Assembly: GCA_017548245.1 (NCBI GenBank) | Contig: JAFYMU010000094.1 | Location: 1-12,746 of the forward strand | Reading direction: 5' to 3' | Source of the DNA: Kiritimatiellia bacterium | Lineage (GTDB): Bacteria > Verrucomicrobiota > Kiritimatiellia > RFP12 > DVOR01 | Length of the DNA stretch: 12,746 bases | In this document: one piece after another, positions 5,488-11,675 of the stretch | How positions within the stretch are numbered: the stretch's first letter is position 1 | How the letters are laid out: every line of letters begins with the position of its first letter | Notes under the pieces: generated by a model | Databases searched by the model: none | What the model saw: only the letters and a program-made list of their open reading frames with translations | Told to the model about the DNA's origin: nothing | Made by a program: the position numbers and the translations under genes

Positions 5488-7029
5488 TTACAACCGTAAC
5501 GTCTTAAAGAGGTCAGACGCCATCAACGACTCCTGCCCATGTCCAAAGGCAGCACGGTCACCGGCCTTGGCGTGGTGATAAACGCCCAAACAAGCCGCAT
5601 CTTCCGTTCCGAGACCACGCGCCAAAAGGCCCGCGATCACCCCTGCGAGAATATCCCCCGTGCCTGCCGTCGCCATGCCAGGGTTGCCCCCCATGCACTG
5701 ATGCAACCGCCCACCGGGTTCGGCCACCAACGTATGATGACCCTTCAAAACCGTAATCGCGTGGTACATCGCCGCGATGGCACGCGCCGCCGCAGGACGA
5801 TCACGTTGAATCTCCATCGGCGTCACACCAAGCAAACGCGCCGCCTCGCCCGGGTGCGGCGTCAAGACCAAACGCAGTGTCGAGCCATCAGGCGCCCATC
5901 CATCTTGACGCAAAGCCGCCAATGCCGTCAACGCATCAGCATCCACCACCGTGCGCGGAATCGAGACATCGCTCACCAACGCCCGCAAGACATCCATCTT
6001 CACAGCGTCAAACTCGCCCATACCTGGACCGATGACCAACGCATCACACGCCGCGGCCACCTCACTCAGTTCAGCCTGATCATCCGAAAAGACCGCTTCC
6101 GGCACCCAATACGCCGCTGCCGCACGCGAAGCCGCCGGCACATCCAACGTCACCAAACCGCACCCTGCGCGATAAGCCGCCAACGCCGCCAACACCGGAG
6201 CATGCGGATAGGTCGCCGACCCACCAATAATCACCGCGTGACCATAACTGCGCTTGTGCGAATCCAAAACACGCTCCGGACGCAAATAGTTGCGCAATTC
6301 GGGTTCGGCAATCAATTCCACATCCTCAGGCGGCAAACACTCACGCGCTTCCAAAAGGTCACCCGGAATGCCGATATCCGCCACACTCAATTCACCCAAA
6401 TAGACACGCGCCGCAGGCGAAGCAAAGCCAATCTTCGGACGCGAGAAGGTCACCGTCGTATCAGCGCGAACCGTTTCACCCGGCGAACTGCCCGTGTCCG
6501 CATCCAAACCGCTCGGCACATCCACCGACACCACCGGACAATCCGACGCCGTACCATTAATCCAATGAATCGCCGCCGCAATCGAACCCGACGGCACACC
6601 CTTTGCGCCAATCCCAAGCAACGCATCAATAATCAACGCATGACGCGTCGACACCGCCGGATCCTCCCACGGATCATCCGTCCACGCCTCCTGCGACGGC
6701 AACACCGTCGGGCGAATCCCCGCCGCGCACAAATCCTTCCACGCACGCGAAGCATCCCCCTTCAAACGCGACGGCACGCACGTCATATACACACTCACAT
6801 CAAAACCATCCACCTTCAAACAACGCGCCGCGACAAAACCATCCCCGCCATTATTCCCCGGACCACACAACACCACACACCGATGAATCCCCGCACGCGT
6901 CGCAATACGCGCCGCACGACGCGCCACCGCCGCCCCCGCACGACACATCGCCGTGTAAGACGGCAAATTACGTTGCGCAAATGCAACCGACTCCGCATCG
7001 CGAATACCTTCAACCGTGATCCACTTCAT
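5488..7029 (-). CDS. nnr: Bifunctional NAD(P)H-hydrate epimerase / ADP-dependent dehydratase
   Basis: A 513-residue two-domain metabolite-repair enzyme restoring NAD(P)H from its hydrated forms in the cytosol. The N-terminal epimerase domain (YjeF_N, about 1-235) has GPGNNGGDGFVAARCL (56-71), DALLGIG (135-141) and VDVPSGLDADTG (169-180). The C-terminal ribokinase-like dehydratase (YjeF_C, about 245-513) has KRSYGHAVIIGGS (259-271), GPGMG (334-338), VDADAL (362-367), TPHPGE (390-395), VLKGHHT (427-433) and GNPGMATAGTGD (448-459), which includes the catalytic Asp459. Length is normal for fused Nnr. ATG at 7029 is preceded by GGAGG with five-base spacing. It is separated by 85 bases from the hydrolase gene and has its own -10 element. 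The open plus-strand frame opposite it (5539-7230) is a codon-bias shadow. Confidence 0.96.
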   Translation of the reverse strand: MKWITVEGIRDAESVAFAQRNLPSYTAMCRAGAAVARRAARIATRAGIHRCVVLCGPGNNGGDGFVAARCLKVDGFDVSVYMTCVPSRLKGDASRAWKDLCAAGIRPTVLPSQEAWTDDPWEDPAVSTRHALIIDALLGIGAKGVPSGSIAAAIHWINGTASDCPVVSVDVPSGLDADTGSSPGETVRADTTVTFSRPKIGFASPAARVYLGELSVADIGIPGDLLEARECLPPEDVELIAEPELRNYLRPERVLDSHKRSYGHAVIIGGSATYPHAPVLAALAAYRAGCGLVTLDVPAASRAAAAYWVPEAVFSDDQAELSEVAAACDALVIGPGMGEFDAVKMDVLRALVSDVSIPRTVVDADALTALAALRQDGWAPDGSTLRLVLTPHPGEAARLLGVTPMEIQRDRPAAARAIAAMYHAITVLKGHHTLVAEPGGRLHQCMGGNPGMATAGTGDILAGVIAGLLARGLGTEDAACLGVYHHAKAGDRAAFGHGQESLMASDLFKTLRL

Positions 7030-7064
7030 CTACGCCTCCACCAATCTCAATCAAATACGAGCAC

Positions 7065-7078
7065 CATTATACCACAAG
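7065..7078 (-). promoter_or_regulatory. Extended -10 promoter element upstream of nnr
   Basis: The minus strand reads CTTGTGGTATAATG, with a perfect TATAAT (7071..7066) preceded by TGG. No convincing -35 is seen, as is usual for extended -10 promoters. Transcription would start near 7059, giving a leader of about 30 bases with the GGAGG site. The same 14 bases occur at 8039..8052. Confidence 0.6.
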
Positions 7079-7114
7079 CCATTCACTACATTCAGGCGCG
7101 GATAGCGAGGAACC

Positions 7115-8032
7115 TTAATCGTCAACCTCTTGCGCCACTTCGTGCAATCGCACCTGACGAATCACCTTATCAAAGGCCAACCGCATCTTCCGTTCCCACC
7201 CCCATGCGGTGCGCACCTTCTGCGGATTAAGAATGCGACAATGCCCTGTAATAATGTGCTTTTCCAACTTCCATCCCGCATCTTCAATCAAGACACGCCA
7301 CCACACCTCACGGTCGAGCACCCGCAACGGAAGCGTTGGAAAACTTTGCGGCACCATAATCTCACGCGCCGGCTTTCCCTCAATCAACACCTGCCTCAAA
7401 TAATTGAAGTAAAAGAGCTCATGATGATTTGCCAACGCCTTTACAAAGGCAATCTTTGCCCAAAGAGCCGTCACCTCCACATCACGCGTAATCGTGGCCG
7501 GCAAGACATACTCCACCACATTTTCGTGCGACTGCAACGACCCATTCGCGCCAAAAGCCACATCACGTTCACCCCCTGCCACAGCATAAATGTAACGCAA
7601 CACCACATCTTTCGGATTGCAAATCGCCAAAATGGGGCGTTCGCAAGCCTTTCCAATTTTGCCGAAATCAGGATCATCCGCAGGAAGCGCCGCTCCCATT
7701 AGAATTGCCTGCCGAATCTGCATCTGATGTTCCGCCAAAAGAACCAACGCACGAATAATCATCCGAGCCCCAAGCGAATGTCCGATCAATGTCAATTGAC
7801 GCCGTTGCGCATCAGGCATCATCGCGATTTCAAACGCCAGCTTCCACGCCTCCTTCTCCGCATTGGCAAGCACCACCGACCAAACATAACTCTCCCCATC
7901 CCACGCCTTAAAACACACCTTTGCGTGCGGAAACGTCTGCTGCGCCACACGCATAATCGACTTAATCGGCTTCTGACTTCTCAGCCACCCAGGGATAAAC
8001 CAAACTTCTTCGCTTTCATTCACAGCATTCAT
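7115..8032 (-). CDS. Alpha/beta-hydrolase of unknown substrate
   Basis: A 305-residue protein from the ATG at 8032 (numbering here from the ATG three codons upstream at 8041). After the first strand EEVWFIPGW (11-19) comes the nucleophile elbow LTLIGHSLGARMI (83-95) with GxSxG and Ser89. NPKDVVLRY (142-150) offers the acid Asp145, and ANHHELFYFNYL (204-215) offers the histidine. The arrangement resembles the TMCO4/DUF726 group of hydrolases, though here without membrane segments. There is no signal peptide, so it is cytosolic. The C-terminal third (220-308), rich in Trp and Arg, is not recognised. The promoter TATAAT at 8045..8040 would start transcription within one or two bases of the ATG at 8032, so a leaderless message is likely. 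A substrate cannot be given. Confidence 0.75.
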   Translation of the reverse strand: MNAVNESEEVWFIPGWLRSQKPIKSIMRVAQQTFPHAKVCFKAWDGESYVWSVVLANAEKEAWKLAFEIAMMPDAQRRQLTLIGHSLGARMIIRALVLLAEHQMQIRQAILMGAALPADDPDFGKIGKACERPILAICNPKDVVLRYIYAVAGGERDVAFGANGSLQSHENVVEYVLPATITRDVEVTALWAKIAFVKALANHHELFYFNYLRQVLIEGKPAREIMVPQSFPTLPLRVLDREVWWRVLIEDAGWKLEKHIITGHCRILNPQKVRTAWGWERKMRLAFDKVIRQVRLHEVAQEVDD

Positions 8033-8038
8033 ACCCCG

Positions 8039-8052
8039 CATTATACCACAAG
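8039..8052 (-). promoter_or_regulatory. Extended -10 promoter element overlapping the start of the hydrolase gene
   Basis: CTTGTGGTATAATG on the minus strand, identical to the element before nnr. TATAAT occupies 8045..8040, which puts +1 at about 8033, adjacent to the ATG at 8032..8030. The other ATG at 8041..8039 would lie inside the promoter and so could not be translated from this transcript. Confidence 0.6.
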
Positions 8053-8101
8053 CACGCCACTCCCTGCCTCTGCAACAAGGTTGTCCCCCTCGCGCAAGAT
8101 T

Positions 8102-8118
8102 AAAACCGCTGCACAGCG
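8102..8118 (-). terminator. Weak terminator-like hairpin after the unknown gene
   Basis: CGCTGTGCAGCG (8118..8107) is a self-complementary block that can form a 4-bp stem and runs into GTTTTAAT. The stem is short, so this is a tentative call. Confidence 0.25.
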
Positions 8119-8164
8119 ATGGTCATCAATCGTTCCAACCATTGGCTAGAGAAGCGCGCCTCCG

Positions 8165-8569
8165 TTAACCATCGCGAAAAGAACGCTTTGAGCCACGCGT
8201 CCTCGCCATCCCCGCCCACATCAAGATCGAACGTCCATCCTCCAATACACGTTCCTCCGGCACCAGTGCCTGCACCTCACCACAACGCGAACCATTTATG
8301 CACACCACATCCCCTACCTCAACCGTTCCACGCGCATCAAACACCCCCTTCACCGCCTGATAACACCGCGTTCCTACGATTGGGAACATCCAATTCCTCG
8401 ATGTTGCATTCGTTATACCAAAATACGCGATCCCATCAGGCATCTCAAACCCACAATCACACACCTGCCCAACATGCGGATAATCATCCCCTGGATAAAA
8501 ACAAACCACCCGTTGATTCAACGTCAACACCCGCGTATCCACACGCTCAAAAATAATAGGTTCTACCAT
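8165..8569 (-). CDS. Conserved-looking protein of unknown function
   Basis: A 134-residue soluble protein with no signal peptide or membrane segment; no family is recognised. Six cysteines (23, 37, 39, 69, 90, 96) include a CDC pair. The section VEVGDVVCINGSRCGEVQAL (83-102) reads like a small beta-barrel (SH3 or KOW-like) and is the most structured part; the last 15 residues are basic. The start is set at ATG 8569 because AAAGG (8584..8580) lies about ten bases before it; the frame also has an ATG at 8590 with no ribosome site. It stands alone: 123 bases of spacer precede the hydrolase operon, and upstream is a 350-base gap with a 20-bp repeat pair. The mirror plus-strand frame (8119-8556) has low-complexity Pro/His/Ser content, which supports the minus frame as the real one. 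Confidence 0.65.
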   Translation of the reverse strand: MVEPIIFERVDTRVLTLNQRVVCFYPGDDYPHVGQVCDCGFEMPDGIAYFGITNATSRNWMFPIVGTRCYQAVKGVFDARGTVEVGDVVCINGSRCGEVQALVPEERVLEDGRSILMWAGMARTRGSKRSFRDG

Positions 8570-8642
8570 ACCATCACGACCTTTCAACATTGCAATACCA
8601 AAAAGCGTGCTCCACCACCATCACCAACATCACCCCTAAAAC

Positions 8643-8694
8643 AACTTTTTCAAGCGACTTTTTTGAAAACCAATAACTTTTTCAAGCGACTTTT
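8643..8694 (-). repeat. Two perfect 20-bp direct repeats with 32-bp period
   Basis: Plus-strand AACTTTTTCAAGCGACTTTT occurs at 8643-8662 and again at 8675-8694, separated by 12 bases. On the minus strand each reads AAAAGTCGCTTGAAAAAGTT. The pair lies 74 bases upstream of the ATG of the unknown gene. The first copy also forms an inverted repeat with following TTGAAAA. Two copies are too few for a CRISPR; a protein-binding site is plausible. Confidence 0.75.
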
Positions 8695-8850
8695 ACATTT
8701 TCAAAGATTCAATACGATAAACCCTAAGATGCACTCCTCTCTTCGCAACACGCGGCTATGCCCACGAAAATAGACGAACACCACCAGTGAAACTTATTGT
8801 TTAAGCACATTCTCCTTCGGCACGATGAGCCGACCTCGCCTCACATTCAT

Positions 8851-8923
8851 TTTAGATTTCTCCGCATTTACGGAATTTTCTAAAATGAAAACCCTCCGAC
8901 GTTCATCCATCAGAGGGCTTTTT
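8851..8923. repeat. Copy 1 of a 73-bp repeat (palindrome plus terminator) downstream of the ATPase
   Basis: It matches copy 2 (10285-10357) at 68 of 73 positions in the same orientation, 1434 bases away. The left part is a nested palindrome, TTTAGA..TCTAAA outside and CTCCG..CGGAA inside (one pair lost in this copy). The right part is a terminator hairpin. Similarity stops abruptly at both ends. Confidence 0.85.
8888..8923 (-). terminator. Terminator of the ATPase gene
   Basis: The minus-strand stem CCCTCTGATG (8917..8908) pairs with CGTCGGAGGG (8901..8892, two G-U pairs) around a six-base loop, then TTTT. The plus strand also ends in TTTTT, so it may work in both directions. It begins 21 bases after the ATPase stop codon. 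Confidence 0.8.
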
Positions 8924-8944
8924 GTTAATGAATCAGAGATGAGC

Positions 8945-10198
8945 TTAGAAATCCAAGACCGCGTCATTTAATAAGAACTCTTTGATTCCCATAATGAGAA
9001 CACCATTTTCATCATAGCCTGGTTGCTTTGAACCTCCCACAATGATTATCTTCTTAAAACCATCTGCGATATTCATTAGAGGACGCTCTTCTTGTTGACG
9101 TTTCTCGAACGTTGGCAGCGAAAAGGCTGATTGGATGTAGCATCGCTGATCACCTTTATTCACGACAAAGTCGACCTCCACCTTCTTCTCTACGCGCTTT
9201 CCACTAGCATCCACCTCTGTCAACTCCAAAACCCCAACATCCGTGTTATAGCCACGCGCATTGAGTTCATTGAAGATGATATTCTCCATCAGATGCGTCT
9301 CTTCTTGTTGACGAAAATCAAGTTTGGCATTTCTAAGCCCAATATCCGTAAAGTAATACTTCGCGGGCGTGCTAATGTACTTTCGCCCCTTGATGTCATA
9401 ACGCAACGCCTTAGCAATCAAGAAGGACTCCTGCAGATAGTTCAAATACTGCTTAATCGTTGGAGCAGAGAGCACCACTTTTTTACTCCTAAACGTATCG
9501 GCAATCTTCTGAGGATTGAGTAATCCTCCAATACTTGAAGCAATCACCGACAACAACTCCTCCAATTCATTTGAATGCTGAATTCGATTACGCGCAATCA
9601 TATCCTTCAAATAGGTCTCTTTGTAGAGATTTTGCAGATAGCGCGCCTTATCCTCACCCGTTTGAAACATTAACAACGCAGGCATACCACCATAACGGCA
9701 ATAGTGTTCCCATGCCGCAGCCCAATCCTCCCCTGCAACCGAAAAATACTCTGCAAAACTCAACGGATAGACGCGGATCTCATCACCACGCCCACGAAAC
9801 TCCGTCACGATATCCGTAGAAAGAAATTTCGAATTACTCCCCGTCACATAGACATCTAAATTCTTGATATGCAAAAAACCATTGAGCACGTCCTCAAACC
9901 CCTCCATCATTTGCACCTCATCCAAGAGCAAATAATGCATTTCGTTATCCAAGATACGCGACTTCACATAATGATAACAAGCCTCAGGTTGGCGATACTG
10001 CTTATTGATGAAATCATCTAAAGGAAGGTAAATAATACGCTGCTCTGCAACACCACACGCCAAGAGATGCCCTTTGAACAACTCCGATAGTAGGTACGAC
10101 TTTCCACAACGCCGAATACCACTAATGATTTTAATCAAACCATTATGCTTATGGCGAATCAACTGATTTAAGTAACGGTTTCGTTGTACCACTTTCAT
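8945..10198 (-). CDS. AAA_14-type ATPase with C-terminal DUF4143 domain
   Basis: A 417-residue cytosolic protein. The N-terminal AAA domain has Walker A SGIRRCGKS (26-34), Walker B HYLLLDEVQ (88-96) and sensor-1-like VTGSNSKFL (118-126), then the FRGRGDEIRVYPLSFAEYF block (134-152) characteristic of the family. A winged-helix-like stretch follows (about 205-265). The DUF4143 part has HLMENIIFNELNARGY (302-317), VEVDFVV (340-346) and CYIQSAF (353-359), resembling a PD-(D/E)xK nuclease core. Biochemical role is unknown for the family; nuclease activity is untested. The start is ATG at 10198 with GGAG about seven bases upstream; the adjacent TTG (10201) is not needed. Base composition is visibly more AT-rich than in nnr or cysK, suggesting acquisition. 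It lies between two 73-bp direct repeats. Confidence 0.88.
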   Translation of the reverse strand: MKVVQRNRYLNQLIRHKHNGLIKIISGIRRCGKSYLLSELFKGHLLACGVAEQRIIYLPLDDFINKQYRQPEACYHYVKSRILDNEMHYLLLDEVQMMEGFEDVLNGFLHIKNLDVYVTGSNSKFLSTDIVTEFRGRGDEIRVYPLSFAEYFSVAGEDWAAAWEHYCRYGGMPALLMFQTGEDKARYLQNLYKETYLKDMIARNRIQHSNELEELLSVIASSIGGLLNPQKIADTFRSKKVVLSAPTIKQYLNYLQESFLIAKALRYDIKGRKYISTPAKYYFTDIGLRNAKLDFRQQEETHLMENIIFNELNARGYNTDVGVLELTEVDASGKRVEKKVEVDFVVNKGDQRCYIQSAFSLPTFEKRQQEERPLMNIADGFKKIIIVGGSKQPGYDENGVLIMGIKEFLLNDAVLDF

Positions 10199-10211
10199 CA
10201 ACCATCTCCAT

Positions 10212-10248
10212 TTTAGATTTTACCCAATTTGCGGAGTTTTCTAAAATG
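10212..10248. repeat. Copy 3 of the palindrome, over the ATPase transcription start
   Basis: Thirty-seven bases matching the palindromic half of copies 1 and 2 (TTTAGATTT..GCGGAGTTTTCTAAAATGA). Three changes in the left inner arm (CTCCG to TACCC) remove the inner stem but keep the outer TTTAGA/TCTAAA. The terminator half is absent. It lies 13 bases upstream of the ATPase ATG. Confidence 0.8.
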
Positions 10249-10277
10249 ATTATGCCATAAACCTCCCCAAAAGTCCA
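10249..10277 (-). promoter_or_regulatory. Promoter of the ATPase gene
   Basis: TGGACT (10277..10272), 17 bases, then CATAAT (10254..10249), preceded by TGG (extended -10). The predicted start near 10242 falls inside palindrome copy 3, so the message would begin with the palindrome right arm and carry the left arm just before the ribosome site. Confidence 0.5.
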
Positions 10278-10284
10278 CGTCCAA

Positions 10285-10357
10285 TTTAGATTTCTCCGAA
10301 TTTGCGGAGTTTTCTAAAATGAAAACCCTCCGATGTCCATCCATCAGAGGGCTTTTT
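10285..10357. repeat. Copy 2 of the 73-bp repeat (palindrome plus terminator) upstream of the ATPase
   Basis: Same orientation as copy 1 with five substitutions. In this copy the inner stem CTCCG/CGGAG is intact around AATTTG, and the outer stem is TTTAGA/TCTAAA with a TTT/TTT internal loop. The terminator half is the end of the cohesin operon. Confidence 0.85.
10322..10357 (-). terminator. Terminator of the dockerin-cohesin operon
   Basis: The minus-strand stem CCCTCTGATG (10351..10342) pairs with CATCGGAGGG (10335..10326, one G-U pair) around a six-base loop, then TTTT. AAAAAG precedes the stem, so it could also serve the plus strand. It begins about 20 bases after the stop codon of the cohesin gene. 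Confidence 0.8.
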
Positions 10358-10377
10358 ATAATTGTTGTAAATACCAA

Positions 10378-11646
10378 CTATTGGTCTAGATTTTCAACTT
10401 TTACTTTGACAAAGGTGTGCGTACCCAGCGTTACGTTCAGCACAACCTCGCCCTTTGTCGTTTCTTCAAGATAAGGCGTCAAATCATAACCCACGCGTTC
10501 AATCAACGACATTTGCTTTGAAAGGTCATCTGTTCCATACACATGAATGTAGCCCGTTTCAATCTCCGAAACAATCGTATTGCCTACTCCAGGCGTCACC
10601 TTTATGCGTATTAAGCCAGTCTGCGGTTCAAAACTCGTAATACGAATTTCAGGACGCGCATACGTTGCTTTCAACACATCCCCTTCAAGCGTTGTTGAAG
10701 GCGCAATTCCCATATCGGCAATAAGCCCAATCAAGCCTTGCGGCCCCGAAATCATAATTTTCGTTACGCCCGTAAGCTGATTACCTAAAAGCGTACGGAT
10801 CTGATTCTGCGTACCCGTAGCAAGTGTCTCACCTTCTGCCACAACTGGAATCTCATGCGGCATCGTCAAGGTCGCGTAATAGGTTGTCACACCATTTTCA
10901 GTTGCCTCAGAGAAGATGACATCGTCAACGCCCTCAAGCACAAACTGGAGTCCTGTCGTTGGCGTTGAAAGCAACGCATAACATCCACTCGCCCATCCAT
11001 TGACTGGCTCAACCACAGGAATCGTCGTCAATCCCCTCACGTCACCCGTAACGACAATCGGCGTTTGCTTATCGGAAGCTTGTAGGTTATCGCCTTCAAT
11101 AAGTGTCAACGTTCCTAATCGCGTATCGGCATTCACCGTCTGCGCAGATTCAAGTCGTGTAACACCGGCCGTCTCCGACATTACGCGCACCATCCCATGC
11201 ACAATTGATAGAGGATTTTCAATTGTGACATCCTTAACGCCCGTCTTTTCACCTAATTCAACATTTGAAATAGTGATATCAGAATACCGTCCCGCGCATC
11301 CTTCGCGAACGGCAAAGGTGACTTTTGCGATAGACCCCGAACCACCCTTCACGTTTTCCTCTGCAGAGCCGAACATTGATACGAAAACAAGCCCGTTCGT
11401 TCCTGACGAAATGAAGTCCTCAGGCATCAACATGTTCAGCGTTCCTGCTTCTACTTTCGTTACGACCAGTACTTGAGGATCGTAGGCAAGTGTCGCGCCC
11501 GCATACGACAACCCTTCCGCGCTGTCCAATTCAATGGGCACGGTCACGGTACACCCTTCGTTCGCAACAAATGTTCCGACCGAAACGCAATAGCCAAAAC
11601 AATACCCTGCCATCACTAAAACAGTTAGTAGCGCAAGCCCCTTCAT
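10378..11646 (-). CDS. Exported protein with an N-terminal cohesin-like domain
   Basis: A 422-residue protein with a signal peptide (1 to about 19, hydrophobic LALLTVLVMAGYCFG) and no lipobox that fits well. Residues 20-154 read as a cohesin or related carbohydrate-binding-2-fold domain: VSVGTFVANEGCTVTVPIEL, then GLSYAGATLAYDPQVLVVTKVEAG and SGSIAKVTFAVREGCAGRYSDI, the typical cohesin order of strands. Residues 155-422 are beta-rich and unrecognised; the final part (329-422) may be a separate beta-sandwich. No dockerin, sortase or PEP-CTERM signal is seen at the C-terminus. ATG at 11646 has GGAGG six bases upstream. It lies 29 bases after a dockerin-bearing gene, so the pair is co-transcribed and may form a complex. 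Binding partner and specificity are unknown. Confidence 0.75.
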   Translation of the reverse strand: MKGLALLTVLVMAGYCFGYCVSVGTFVANEGCTVTVPIELDSAEGLSYAGATLAYDPQVLVVTKVEAGTLNMLMPEDFISSGTNGLVFVSMFGSAEENVKGGSGSIAKVTFAVREGCAGRYSDITISNVELGEKTGVKDVTIENPLSIVHGMVRVMSETAGVTRLESAQTVNADTRLGTLTLIEGDNLQASDKQTPIVVTGDVRGLTTIPVVEPVNGWASGCYALLSTPTTGLQFVLEGVDDVIFSEATENGVTTYYATLTMPHEIPVVAEGETLATGTQNQIRTLLGNQLTGVTKIMISGPQGLIGLIADMGIAPSTTLEGDVLKATYARPEIRITSFEPQTGLIRIKVTPGVGNTIVSEIETGYIHVYGTDDLSKQMSLIERVGYDLTPYLEETTKGEVVLNVTLGTHTFVKVKVENLDQ

Positions 11647-11675
11647 TTTTCACCTCCACCCCATGCGCCACACTT

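Larger units (their letters stand above)
8591..8944. other. Intergenic stretch carrying repeats but no secure gene
   Basis: A 354-base gap between the ATPase gene and the unknown gene, AT-rich in parts. It holds the 20-bp direct repeat pair (8643-8694), copy 1 of the 73-bp terminator-palindrome repeat (8851-8923), and a 28-codon minus-strand frame (8810..8724) encoding a cysteine-rich peptide (MCLNNKFHWWCSS start). That frame sits too close (one or two bases) to its AAGGAG site to be convincing. No promoter for the downstream gene could be assigned with confidence. Confidence 0.5.

Noticed and set aside
5539..7230. Long plus-strand open frame (563 codons) opposite nnr
   Set aside because: The product is almost entirely Arg, His, Thr, Gln and Ile with no recognisable domain. 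It mirrors the strong codon bias of nnr, a clear Nnr homologue on the minus strand.
8119..8556. Plus-strand frame opposite the unknown gene
   Set aside because: Its Pro/His/Ser/Asn-rich low-complexity product is typical of an antisense shadow, and the minus frame has a ribosome site.
8643..8694. CRISPR array
   Set aside because: There are only two repeats of 20 bases with a 12-base spacer, no further copies and no cas genes nearby.
8724..8810. 28-codon cysteine-rich minus-strand ORF
   Set aside because: AAGGAG is only one or two bases from the ATG, too close for initiation, and no homology is recognised. It is mentioned only in the intergenic entry.
11664..11672. Third copy of the ATGCGCCAC promoter core
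   Set aside because: ATGCGCCAC appears on the plus strand between two minus-strand genes, pointing the wrong way, with no -10 or -35 around it.
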